Positions 26,679 through 37,743 of a stretch of 64,000 bases of DNA are shown one piece after another; the first letter of the stretch is position 1, and each line of letters begins with the position of its first letter. The notes beneath the pieces are model-generated. The model was given only the letters and a program-made list of their open reading frames with translations, was not told the DNA's origin and made no database searches. Source of the DNA: Polynucleobacter sp. AP-Elch-400A-B2 (GTDB taxonomy: Bacteria; Pseudomonadota; Gammaproteobacteria; Burkholderiales; Burkholderiaceae); NCBI RefSeq assembly GCF_018688355.1, contig NZ_CP061317.1:1-64000 (forward strand), written 5' to 3'. A program made the translations under genes and the position numbers.

Positions 26679-27821
26679 TTACCCGTTTTGTCCGGCCGGG
26701 GCTGGGCTCAGGACAACTCGTACCGAATCGGCCGTTTTATTACCATCAAAATCGAGCCAGGCCTTATTTTCAAAGTCATAGAGCTTGCACTTACGAGCCG
26801 TCTCGAAATACCATGCCCAAGAGAACTTTTGGATAAAAATACGCTCTGGAAGGATGGTTTCCAGGGTATTTTGGGCCTCTTGAAGGCGATATAGGGGCAC
26901 GCTCATATCTACGTGATGGGCCGTGTGCTCCATGATGTGGTGCATTAAAGAGCCCCAAATCCAATTAAAGGTCAAATGCACTGTGGTGGATACAAAAGGC
27001 TGGGCGCGTAACCACTCAGATTTCTTGTCATACCAAGAGACTGAAGTGTGGGTATGGTGAACATAGACCACAAAACCAATCATTCCATTCCAGAAAAGGA
27101 AGGGAAGAGCAAAACCAGTGATGAGGCCAAGCCAGACAGATTGACCAGTGGCGAGAGCGCCAAAAACAAGACAAGCAATCCAGATAATGGCAAAGCCAGT
27201 CACCAATAAATTGTCTTTCAAGAAAATTGGACGATCGCCAGGTTTGTTTTTTGCATTCGGGAAGTACTCACGTCTCCACCAGATCTCAATGAGGTAGTAG
27301 AGAACAGGGCCCCAGCCACTACGGTAGAGGCGCTCTAAGGCTTTGCGCCAAGCAGGAAGTGCATCAAATTCCGCTTTTGATAATGGAGCCCAAACAAAGT
27401 CAAAGCCCTTGAGGTTAGTCTGGCCATGGTGAACAACGTTGTGGCCTACATCCCATAAGCTATATGGGGTTAGAGACGGCAAGAATGCAATGCGACCTAA
27501 TACTTTGTTAAGTTCGCGGTGCGGTGTGTAGCTTTGATGGCAAGCATCGTGACCTAAGATGAAGATGCGACCAGTAACAAAACCTGCAACTAAGCCCAAT
27601 GCGATTTTGATCAGTACGCTCTCAATAAAAATAGTTCCAGCGATACAGGCAAGCCATAAAACAGCATCTAATGCTAGCAAAGCAATTGCTTTTGCTGTTT
27701 CACCTTGAGCCATAGGGATCAACCAGCTACGAATAATTTTTCGGTGCGGCAACGGAAGATCTGGGGCCAAAGGATTAGCCATAGAGGGTTCGGATAGGGC
27801 AGAATTTAGATAGTTTGACAT
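26679..27821 (-). CDS. Fatty acid desaturase family membrane protein
   Basis: A membrane di-iron enzyme that introduces double bonds (or hydroxyl groups) into acyl chains. It has 380 residues from the ATG at 27821; a TTG at 27833 would add four. Three histidine boxes are present: HDACH (91-95), HNVVHH (127-132) and EHTAHH (299-303), plus YVHHTH near 255. Four to six hydrophobic segments span about 45-90 and 200-260. This order matches omega-3/omega-6-like bacterial desaturases that act on membrane lipids. The substrate and double-bond position cannot be told. It is transcribed alone or with the small Cys-rich gene downstream of it. Confidence 0.9.
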   Translation of the reverse strand: MSNYLNSALSEPSMANPLAPDLPLPHRKIIRSWLIPMAQGETAKAIALLALDAVLWLACIAGTIFIESVLIKIALGLVAGFVTGRIFILGHDACHQSYTPHRELNKVLGRIAFLPSLTPYSLWDVGHNVVHHGQTNLKGFDFVWAPLSKAEFDALPAWRKALERLYRSGWGPVLYYLIEIWWRREYFPNAKNKPGDRPIFLKDNLLVTGFAIIWIACLVFGALATGQSVWLGLITGFALPFLFWNGMIGFVVYVHHTHTSVSWYDKKSEWLRAQPFVSTTVHLTFNWIWGSLMHHIMEHTAHHVDMSVPLYRLQEAQNTLETILPERIFIQKFSWAWYFETARKCKLYDFENKAWLDFDGNKTADSVRVVLSPAPAGQNG

Positions 27822-27903
27822 GATAAGAATCAATAAGTTAGGGTGAAATGATAGCCTTGTTCACTAATTTATGCATGACGTGGGTCAAAAACCCCCTCTG
27901 TTT

Positions 27904-27979
27904 TGGTGCGCCCGGCAGGAATCGAACCTGCGACCCTTGGCTTCGGAGGCCAATACTCTATCCACTGAGCTACGGGCGC
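27904..27979 (-). tRNA. tRNA-Arg (anticodon CCG)
   Basis: A complete cloverleaf on the minus strand: acceptor GCGCCCG pairs with CGGGCGC, D-stem region GCTC, anticodon loop CTCCGAA giving CCG, T-loop GTTCGATTC and an encoded CCA at 27904-27906. It reads CGG arginine codons. It stands alone between the desaturase and a small membrane protein gene. Confidence 0.97.
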
Positions 27980-28035
27980 CAGTATGAAATTCGCTAACTA
28001 CGCCATTGTAAGTGCCTATATCCCTAGGCTCTCGT

Positions 28036-28041
28036 TATAAT
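28036..28041 (+). promoter_or_regulatory. Possible -10 element of the small anchor gene
   Basis: TATAAT is a perfect sigma-70 -10 hexamer 45 bases before the ATG at 28086. No good -35 sits at 16-18 bases (the bases there are TGCCTA or similar). The call is tentative. Confidence 0.35.
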
Positions 28042-28085
28042 CTATGTAGAACCATCCTAAAAACCCGTCAAACTATAAAAGTCCT

Positions 28086-28322
28086 ATGAGCGAAGCGCAC
28101 GGCAGCATCATTAAAACCCCCAAACAGCTGATCATCACGGTGTTCGCCACCTTTTTTGTGCCATTGATCATCATTTTGTTGCTATTGGTATATGTAAATA
28201 ACGGTAAACGTACTGATGCGGCTGCCTCTGCTGAGCAGTTGATTAAACCTGTTGCGCAACTGAATTACCAGGATGCTAGCGCTCCAGCGGAGTCCAAAGA
28301 GGCTGCCCCAGCCACTAAATAA
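28086..28322 (+). CDS. Small single-span membrane protein resembling the N-terminal anchor of cytochrome c5
   Basis: A 78-residue protein with a cytoplasmic start containing LIIKTPKQL-like text (SIIKTPKQLIITVFATFFVP), one membrane helix at about 17-38, and a periplasmic tail with IKPVAQLNYQDASAPAE. This order matches what I recall of the N-terminal region of betaproteobacterial cytochrome c5-type proteins, in which a haem CxxCH domain follows. Here a stop codon comes directly after the tail and no CxxCH is present. It may be a truncated gene or a free-standing membrane subunit. It has its own -10-like box and a terminator after it, so it looks like a unit on its own. Confidence 0.65.
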   Translation: MSEAHGSIIKTPKQLIITVFATFFVPLIIILLLLVYVNNGKRTDAAASAEQLIKPVAQLNYQDASAPAESKEAAPATK

Positions 28323-28339
28323 GGTTTAATGCTCTGGAT

Positions 28340-28364
28340 AAAGCTGGCTAGATGCCAGCTTTTT
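28340..28364. terminator. Bidirectional terminator between the anchor gene and rsmI
   Basis: Stem AAAGCTGGC (28340-28348) pairs with GCCAGCTTT (28354-28362), loop TAGAT, with T-rich sequence on the plus side and A-rich on the other, so it can act on both strands. The rsmI stop codon lies at the edge (28363-28365). Confidence 0.8.
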
Positions 28365-29268
28365 ATTCTTCTTCGTTTTGACGTTTTGCGTCTAGAGTAA
28401 CTTGGTACGCCTCTTTTTTGCTCAGCCCAAGCGTTTGAGCGAGCACGGCAGCAATTTCTTTGCTGCCTAAGTAAGGACTTAGGGCATTAGCCCATAGCAA
28501 GAGCGCCGAGTTTTCAGGAGCCTCGTCCGCGTAGGCTTGGCGGCCAGCTACTAAAATAATAAATTCACCCCTGAGGCTCTCAGCTTTATCAAGCCACTCC
28601 GGAATATCCGCAGCAGTGAGTGTGACCAGCTGCTCAAATTTTTTGGTCAGCTCTCTGCCTACTATTACCTGTCGCTCGGCCTCTAGTTCTTTGCTTAGCG
28701 TTATCAGGGTCTCGCGTATTTGATGTGGTGATTCAAAAAAGATGCTCGTTTTTGAATTGTTACGAATATCTTGAATAAGGGCGCCCCGCTCTTTTGCTTT
28801 ATTTGGCCAGAAGCCCAGAAACTGAAAGCGCCCTTCTGATGGCAGCATGACAGAGCCACTAGCAGAAATAGCGGCAGAAATCGCGCTTGCACCAGGAATG
28901 GGAATAATGCGAAAGCCAGCCTTTTGTACCGCGTTCACCAATCTTGCGCCGGGATCTGATACTCCGGGTGTACCGGCATCTGAAATGTAAGCCCAGCGTT
29001 CATTTTGAGCGAGGCGCTCAATAATGGTTTGCGCACCAGTAATTTCATTGTGTTCATGCAAAGCGACACATTTCTTATGAATGCCAAAATGTTGCAGCAG
29101 GGGCGCGCTATGCCTCGTATCTTCACAGGCAATACCGTCTACTGAATTAAGCACATGCAGTGCACGCAAGGTAATGTCACCCAAATTGCCAATTGGCGTG
29201 GCAACCATGTATAGAGAGCCAGCTGGCAGATCCTGTTGTTTTAAAAAGTCAAAGGAGCTTAATTCCAT
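28363..29268 (-). CDS. rsmI: 16S rRNA (cytidine(1402)-2'-O)-methyltransferase RsmI
   Basis: Methylates the ribose of C1402 in the decoding centre of 16S rRNA. The 301-residue tetrapyrrole-methylase-like protein has the N-terminal LYMVATPIGNLGDITLRAL motif, CEDTRHSAPLL and AYISDAGTPGVSDPG, all family marks, and IPGASAISAAISASG for cofactor binding. It is the last gene before a shared terminator and diverges from the diaA-like gene. In E. coli, lpoA (yraM) and yraN separate it from diaA; none of these lies in the 88-base gap here. Confidence 0.95.
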   Translation of the reverse strand: MELSSFDFLKQQDLPAGSLYMVATPIGNLGDITLRALHVLNSVDGIACEDTRHSAPLLQHFGIHKKCVALHEHNEITGAQTIIERLAQNERWAYISDAGTPGVSDPGARLVNAVQKAGFRIIPIPGASAISAAISASGSVMLPSEGRFQFLGFWPNKAKERGALIQDIRNNSKTSIFFESPHQIRETLITLSKELEAERQVIVGRELTKKFEQLVTLTAADIPEWLDKAESLRGEFIILVAGRQAYADEAPENSALLLWANALSPYLGSKEIAAVLAQTLGLSKKEAYQVTLDAKRQNEEE

Positions 29269-29356
29269 GTAGGCAATCTTTTGTTAAATAGTATTAATTA
29301 GTAAGAGAATACGTTGATTTTGAAGTCATGGGTAGCGTAGGCGGGCTGCCCGAACT

Positions 29357-29977
29357 ATGGCGCATAATAATGTGATGGATAAAGATACTCTCGAACGTTT
29401 GCGCGCTCGCGCATCCCAACATTTTTTAGACAGCATTGCTGTAAAGCAGGCTGCTGAAAAAATACTTCCTGAGCCGCTTGCTCGCGGCATAGTTGCCATG
29501 ACAAACTGCCTACGCGCTGGCGGAAAAGTAATGGCTTGCGGTAATGGCGGATCAGCCGCTGATGCGCAGCATTTCGCCGCTGAGCTGATTGGTCGCTTTG
29601 AGAGAGAGCGACAAGAGTTGGCTGCGATTGCGCTGACTACAGACACATCTATTTTGACTGCTGTAGGAAATGACTACAGCTATGACGAAATCTTTGCTAA
29701 GCAAGTACGCGGCCTTGGAAAAAAAGGTGACATCTTAATTGGGATCTCCACTTCAGGAAATTCAAAAAACGTAGTGAGAGCAATTGAGGCTGCAAAAAAG
29801 ATGGGGATTCAGATTATTGCCTTGACTGGTAATGGTGGTGGAAAGATTGCTAGCTTATTAGACACTAATGACATTCATCTGTGTGCGCCCTCCACTCGTA
29901 CTGCTCGTATTCAAGAAACGCATTTAGTTTTACTTCATGCCTTATGCGATGGTGTAGATCATTTATTGCTCGATTAA
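29357..29977 (+). CDS. diaA: SIS-domain phosphosugar isomerase-like protein, DiaA or GmhA
   Basis: A 206-residue SIS-domain protein. ACGNGGSAADAQHFAAELIGRFE and GISTSGNSKNVVRAIEAAK are the phosphosugar-binding loops, and ALCDGVDHLLLD ends the protein. Two roles are possible: DiaA, which binds DnaA and times initiation, or sedoheptulose-7-phosphate isomerase GmhA for lipopolysaccharide heptose. The neighbour order rsmI, then this gene, then a BON lipoprotein matches the E. coli diaA-dolP locus, so DiaA is preferred. An in-frame ATG at 29375 is a possible alternative start. The gene symbol is inferred from context. Confidence 0.8.
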   Translation: MAHNNVMDKDTLERLRARASQHFLDSIAVKQAAEKILPEPLARGIVAMTNCLRAGGKVMACGNGGSAADAQHFAAELIGRFERERQELAAIALTTDTSILTAVGNDYSYDEIFAKQVRGLGKKGDILIGISTSGNSKNVVRAIEAAKKMGIQIIALTGNGGGKIASLLDTNDIHLCAPSTRTARIQETHLVLLHALCDGVDHLLLD

Positions 29978-30004
29978 TAAATTCATTAATTAAAAGGTAC
30001 GCAT

Positions 30005-30652
30005 ATGCGAAATACCCTCATCATCAAATTATTTGCTGTGATGTTGATTTCCTCCTTCCTATCTGGTTGTGGCTTATTAGCTGTTGGCGGTGTTGTGGCA
30101 GGCGCAAGCGTATTGGCTGATCGCCGTTCTCCAGCCGTGCAGGCAATTGATAAGGGCATTGAGTTAGAGGCTGGCAATGCTTTAGCCAAGCGCTATGGTG
30201 ATAATGCCCACATTAACGTGACATCATTCAATCAAAAGGTATTGTTAACTGGTGAGGTTAAGGATGCCGATATTAAGGGCCAAGCCGCCACCTTTGCAAA
30301 GGCAATGAAAAATGCCCGCTCTGTCTTTAATGAATTGGTCATCGGCCCTAATAGCACCTTTACAGCTCGTGCGAATGATTCTTACCTCGAATCTAAAATC
30401 AAAACCCAAATGATCTTCACAGACAAGTTGCCATCGAATTCAATGGCAATTGTTGCTGAAGGGAGCAGCGTTTATTTGATGGGCATTCTGACGCAAAATG
30501 AAGCCGCGATTGCTAAAAAAGTTACGAGCAATGTTGATGGTGTAAAAGATGTGTACGTCTACTTCGATATTATTTCTGATGCAGAAAAAACGCGTCTTGA
30601 AAAACAAGGTAAGGCAGACGAATCGGAGCCAAACTCAATGCCAAAGCAGTAA
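30005..30652 (+). CDS. dolP: BON-domain outer-membrane lipoprotein, DolP (YraP)-like
   Basis: A 215-residue lipoprotein. The signal peptide ends in a lipobox LSGC with the lipidated cysteine at residue 22. Two BON domains cover about 50-115 and 122-190; the first has HINVTSFNQKVLLTGEV and the second SNSMAIVAEGSSVYLMGIL. DolP in E. coli keeps the outer membrane intact and affects BamA. The gene order after diaA is the same as in enterobacteria. It starts 28 bases after the diaA stop and a cytochrome c gene follows after 23 bases. Confidence 0.88.
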   Translation: MRNTLIIKLFAVMLISSFLSGCGLLAVGGVVAGASVLADRRSPAVQAIDKGIELEAGNALAKRYGDNAHINVTSFNQKVLLTGEVKDADIKGQAATFAKAMKNARSVFNELVIGPNSTFTARANDSYLESKIKTQMIFTDKLPSNSMAIVAEGSSVYLMGILTQNEAAIAKKVTSNVDGVKDVYVYFDIISDAEKTRLEKQGKADESEPNSMPKQ

Positions 30653-30675
30653 GGTTGTTTGATGTAAAGTGAGTA

Positions 30676-31029
30676 ATGAATTTATCTATGCAAGATCTGA
30701 AATCTGTTTTACTCACTACCGTCTTCTTGCTATGCTCGCTAAGTGCGAAGGCATCTAGTGACGATACAAAGGCGGCTTTACTTGCAAAGCAAAATGCTTG
30801 CCTGGGATGTCATGCGGTTGATAAAAAAATTGTGGGCCCTAGCTTTCAAGCGGTTGCAAAAAAATACGCAAATGACCCTAGCGCAACTGCATTTTTAAAA
30901 AACAAAATTATTAAAGGTGGCTTGGGATCTTGGGGCGTTGTGCCAATGCCAGCAAATGCAAAGTTGAGTGATGCCGATGTATCTTTATTGGCTGGTTGGA
31001 TTTTGCGCGGAGCGCCTAGCCCAAATTAA
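30676..31029 (+). CDS. Small periplasmic c-type cytochrome
   Basis: A 117-residue monohaem cytochrome c of the class I c551/c552 type. A signal peptide (hydrophobic run LLTTVFLLCSLSAKA) is cut near residue 26. The haem motif is CLGCH and the likely axial methionine is in VPMPANAKLSD, followed by the C-terminal helix VSLLAGWILRG. It carries electrons in the periplasm, probably to a terminal oxidase. The ATG at 30676 is preferred to the inner ATG at 30691 because a GAG-type ribosome site precedes it. The end overlaps the GNAT gene on the other strand by 4 bases. The orphan anchor at 28086 is not its membrane part, because this protein has its own signal peptide. Confidence 0.88.
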   Translation: MNLSMQDLKSVLLTTVFLLCSLSAKASSDDTKAALLAKQNACLGCHAVDKKIVGPSFQAVAKKYANDPSATAFLKNKIIKGGLGSWGVVPMPANAKLSDADVSLLAGWILRGAPSPN

Positions 31030-31685
31030 GTTGGGCGAACGACTGGCTTTCCAAGAAACCAGGACCACGCATCATTTGAACGCTTAAAGTTTTCTTTTAG
31101 GGCGTAGTCAAAGTCAGCCCACTGTTCGTTTGCAGCCTCTTCGACAATCGTACCTGAATTTGCAGGCGGTAATTTTAAGTAAGCATCGGCATCACCATGG
31201 GCGTACTCAACAAGCATGCCCGCCTTTTGCGCCAGACGCATCATCGCCCTGTTATTTGCTAGGCAATGTACGAATAAAATTTCGATCCGAGTATTGCGTG
31301 AGTGCATTGAGGCGCGGGCCAATAATGCTGTACCAATGCCCTGCCCCCGGCCATTAGGCAGCACCGATACGCCAAATTCTGCAGCTAGTGGCTGGTCTTT
31401 TATTTTGGGTAGATACGCCAAATGCGCCATGCCAATCAAATTTAGCTCGGAGTCAAAGCTGCCAAATATTGCATCTATTTTGAAATCAAGCTTCTCTACA
31501 TAGCGATGAATAACCTCATCAGGAGTTTGAGTGCCGAAGCGAAGACGACGATCCTCCTCATTTAGCAGCAAAAGATGCTGAAGAATGCGCTCTCTATGGC
31601 CAGCATGTAATTCGCGAATAGGCACGACTGAGCCAGCAGCATATGGCTTGCTGGGTAAGTGACTGTTTGCTAGTTTATTGTGCAT
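31026..31685 (-). CDS. GNAT family N-acetyltransferase
   Basis: A 219-residue acyltransferase of the GNAT fold, which transfers an acetyl group from acetyl-CoA to an unknown acceptor. The acetyl-CoA pyrophosphate loop is seen in PNGRGQGIGTALLARA (the R/Q-x-x-G-x-G/A pattern), followed by a long helix and HCLANNRAMMRLAQKAGML, typical of strand 5 and helix 4. The N-terminal part VPIRELHAGHRERILQHLLLLNEEDRRLRFG recurs in many betaproteobacterial relatives. It lies between the cytochrome gene and the rRNA promoter region. No specific target can be inferred. Confidence 0.82.
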   Translation of the reverse strand: MHNKLANSHLPSKPYAAGSVVPIRELHAGHRERILQHLLLLNEEDRRLRFGTQTPDEVIHRYVEKLDFKIDAIFGSFDSELNLIGMAHLAYLPKIKDQPLAAEFGVSVLPNGRGQGIGTALLARASMHSRNTRIEILFVHCLANNRAMMRLAQKAGMLVEYAHGDADAYLKLPPANSGTIVEEAANEQWADFDYALKENFKRSNDAWSWFLGKPVVRPT

Positions 31686-31938
31686 AGCAACATATTAGCA
31701 GAAACTAGAGCAAATTACAGGGTTTTCCCTAGGTATAAGAATAGAGACATAAAAAGGGCGATACAGGGAGTTAAAAACCGAATAATTGCCGCAAATTTTT
31801 CTACCTTATTTTTAAAAACCCTTATATTTTCAAAAAAATTGAAAAATATTTTCGCCCTCCATCCCCTTGTTCTACATAGGTTTATTTTAAAAGTAGGAAA
31901 AAACATCGCTTTTTTATAGAAAAAGACTACGAAAGGTG
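31686..31938. promoter_or_regulatory. AT-rich region upstream of the rRNA promoter
   Basis: About 250 bases without a credible gene. It is rich in A and T tracts, especially around 31790-31860 and 31890-31925, and may act as an UP element or FIS-type activation region for the rRNA promoter directly downstream. Short open frames here on both strands have low-complexity Lys/Asn/Phe content and no homology I recognise. Confidence 0.4.
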
Positions 31939-31967
31939 TTGACGGACCCCCAAAAGGGGTATAAAGT
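31939..31967 (+). promoter_or_regulatory. rRNA operon promoter
   Basis: TTGACG (31939-31944) is a near-perfect -35. The -10 is either TATAAA at 31960-31965 with a 15-base spacer or TAAAGT at 31962-31967 with 17 bases. It follows an AT-rich tract, as expected of strong rRNA promoters. The leader downstream has a boxA-like CTCTTTA at 32014-32020. Confidence 0.75.
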
Positions 31968-32013
31968 CTCATCTCTCAGCTGCAACGTTTTATGAATTAC
32001 GAAACGCGCAGCC

Positions 32014-32020
32014 CTCTTTA
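32014..32020 (+). promoter_or_regulatory. boxA-like antitermination element in the 16S leader
   Basis: CTCTTTA followed by AAAAA resembles the boxA core (TGCTCTTTAA) that loads NusB-S10 and allows rRNA antitermination. Confidence 0.5.
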
Positions 32021-32027
32021 AAAATTA

Positions 32028-32046
32028 GTCAACCGATAATTGTGGG
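32028..32046 (+). other. 5' arm of the 16S RNase III processing stem
   Basis: The 19 bases from 32028 (GTCAACCGATAATTGTGGG) are complementary, with one mismatch, to 33740-33758 (CCCACACTTATCGGTTGAC). They would pair around the 16S rRNA to form the long helix cut by RNase III. Confidence 0.8.
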
Positions 32047-32180
32047 TACTAAGTGAAAGCATCAAGTCCTTCGGGACAGATGTAAATAAATAGTACTCAT
32101 AGACAGTAAAAAGATTTGGTTTTATTACCAAGTCAATTTCTTTTGAATGAGTGCGACGATCCGCAAGGATCACAGGAATT

Positions 32181-33716
<1,536 letters not shown>

Positions 33717-33739
33717 GAGAAAGATGCTGAATCCTAGTG

Positions 33740-33758
33740 CCCACACTTATCGGTTGAC
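33740..33758 (+). other. 3' arm of the 16S RNase III processing stem
   Basis: Pairs with 32028-32046 across 19 positions with one mismatch. It lies 12 bases before tRNA-Ile. Confidence 0.8.
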
Positions 33759-33770
33759 AATAAAAGCCAC

Positions 33771-33847
33771 GGGTCTGTAGCTCAGCTGGTTAGAGCACTG
33801 TGTTGATAACGCAGGGGTCGTAGGTTCAAGTCCTACCAGACCCACCA
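33771..33847 (+). tRNA. tRNA-Ile (anticodon GAT)
   Basis: A complete cloverleaf with acceptor GGGTCTG/CAGACCC, anticodon loop TTGATAA and encoded CCA. It is the first spacer tRNA between 16S and 23S. Confidence 0.97.
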
Positions 33848-33877
33848 CCAGCCAGAAACAAGACTTAGTGGGACGTT

Positions 33878-33953
33878 GGGGGATTAGCTCAGCTGGGAGA
33901 GCACCTGCTTTGCAAGCAGGGGGTCGTCGGTTCGATCCCGTCATCCTCCACCA
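33878..33953 (+). tRNA. tRNA-Ala (anticodon TGC)
   Basis: A complete cloverleaf with acceptor GGGGGAT/ATCCTCC including one G-T pair, anticodon loop TTTGCAA giving TGC, and encoded CCA. It is the second spacer tRNA in the rRNA operon. Confidence 0.97.
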
Positions 33954-34010
33954 TCATCTAAATGTCAAAACTAAGCGAAGACTTAATCGTTTAGTTTTGC
34001 CATTTATGGC

Positions 34011-34020
34011 TGTTCTTTAA
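34011..34020 (+). promoter_or_regulatory. boxA element before 23S rRNA
   Basis: TGTTCTTTAA matches the boxA consensus used for rRNA antitermination and lies in the 16S-23S spacer. Confidence 0.75.
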
Positions 34021-34022
34021 AA

Positions 34023-34034
34023 ATTTGAGTAAGC
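34023..34034 (+). other. 23S RNase III processing stem, 5' arm (3' arm at 37153-37164)
   Basis: ATTTGAGTAAGC at 34023-34034 is the exact reverse complement of GCTTACTCAAAT at 37153-37164. The 12-bp helix encloses the 23S gene and should be the RNase III substrate. Confidence 0.8.
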
Positions 34035-34219
34035 AAAGTGTCAAATGTTTCTTTGAGAGGACATTTGACAATGTAATAAGGGTAAAGATTGAATCATCAA
34101 TCAGTAATACAAACGAGTTTTACCAAGTTCTTTAACAAGTACTTACAGTTTGGATTACGGCAAACATGTCAGAAGTAGAAGTAAACCTGTAACAGGTACT
34201 AGCAATGGTGCTCGTTATA

Positions 34220-37093
<2,874 letters not shown>

Positions 37094-37201
37094 TATAACC
37101 AGCACTATTGTGTTGGATGTTTGCCAGATTTAATCTGCATCCTTAATTACATGCTTACTCAAATAGAGTTGTTGATGATTTATCAACAACTCGACCCTCT
37201 A

Positions 37202-37318
37202 CGCCCGGTGACCATAGCAAGTTGGAACCACTCCTTCCCATCCCGAACAGGACAGTGAAACGACTTTACGCCGATGATAGTGCGGATTACCCGTGTGAAA
37301 GTAGGTAACTGCCGGGCA
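37202..37318 (+). rRNA. rrf: 5S ribosomal RNA
   Basis: About 117 bases with GCCCGG at the 5' end pairing with CCGGGC at the 3' end, loop text CCATCCCGAACAGGACAGTG and CGCCGATGATAGTG. It is followed at once by the operon terminator. Confidence 0.94.
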
Positions 37319-37327
37319 CCAATGCGA

Positions 37328-37358
37328 CGCCCAGACCCTCTTAGGTCTGGGCGTTTTT
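37328..37358 (+). terminator. rRNA operon terminator
   Basis: A perfect 10-bp stem CGCCCAGACC (37328-37337) and GGTCTGGGCG (37344-37353), loop CTCTTA, followed by TTTTT. A strong intrinsic terminator, right after 5S. Confidence 0.95.
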
Positions 37359-37389
37359 ACTTGTGCAAAGCATTTTGAGGTTTGAGAGA

Positions 37390-37418
37390 TTGACAATAAC
37401 TCCATTAGGAGTCAAAAT
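37390..37418 (+). promoter_or_regulatory. Promoter of the tRNA-tuf unit
   Basis: TTGACA (37390-37395, consensus) is followed 17 bases later by CAAAAT (37413-37418, 4/6). It lies 12 bases before tRNA-Tyr and just after the rRNA terminator. Confidence 0.65.
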
Positions 37419-37429
37419 ATTGGGTTCGC

Positions 37430-37514
37430 GGAGGGGTGTCCGAGCGGCTAAAGGAGGCAGACTGTAAATCTGTTGGCTATGCCTACGTAGGTTCGAATCC
37501 TACCCCCTCCACCA
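37430..37514 (+). tRNA. tRNA-Tyr (anticodon GTA)
   Basis: A long class II tRNA with acceptor GGAGGGG/CCCCTCC, anticodon GTA in the loop CTGTAAA, an extended variable arm and encoded CCA. It leads the tRNA cluster before tuf. Confidence 0.97.
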
Positions 37515-37521
37515 GAGATGT

Positions 37522-37595
37522 GCGGGATTAGTTTAATGGTAAAACAGCAGATTTCCAATCTTCGGTCAAGAGTTCGATTCTCTTATCCCGCTCCA
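37522..37595 (+). tRNA. tRNA-Gly (anticodon TCC)
   Basis: A complete cloverleaf with acceptor GCGGGAT/ATCCCGC, anticodon loop TTTCCAA giving TCC, discriminator T and encoded CCA. Confidence 0.97.
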
Positions 37596-37615
37596 GTTTT
37601 TTAGTATTTGTATTT

Positions 37616-37690
<75 letters not shown>

Positions 37691-37743
37691 TGGTTTGTGT
37701 AGTAAATAAATTTAATTTCGTGCGTTGATTTAAGAGTTAACTA

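Noticed and set aside
26486..26894. Plus-strand frames opposite the Cys-rich and desaturase genes
   Set aside because: They lack motifs, while the minus-strand products have histidine boxes and CxxC pairs.
31680..31972. Short open frames on both strands upstream of the rRNA promoter
   Set aside because: They are low in complexity, rich in Lys, Asn and Phe, lack ribosome sites and overlap an AT-rich regulatory region.
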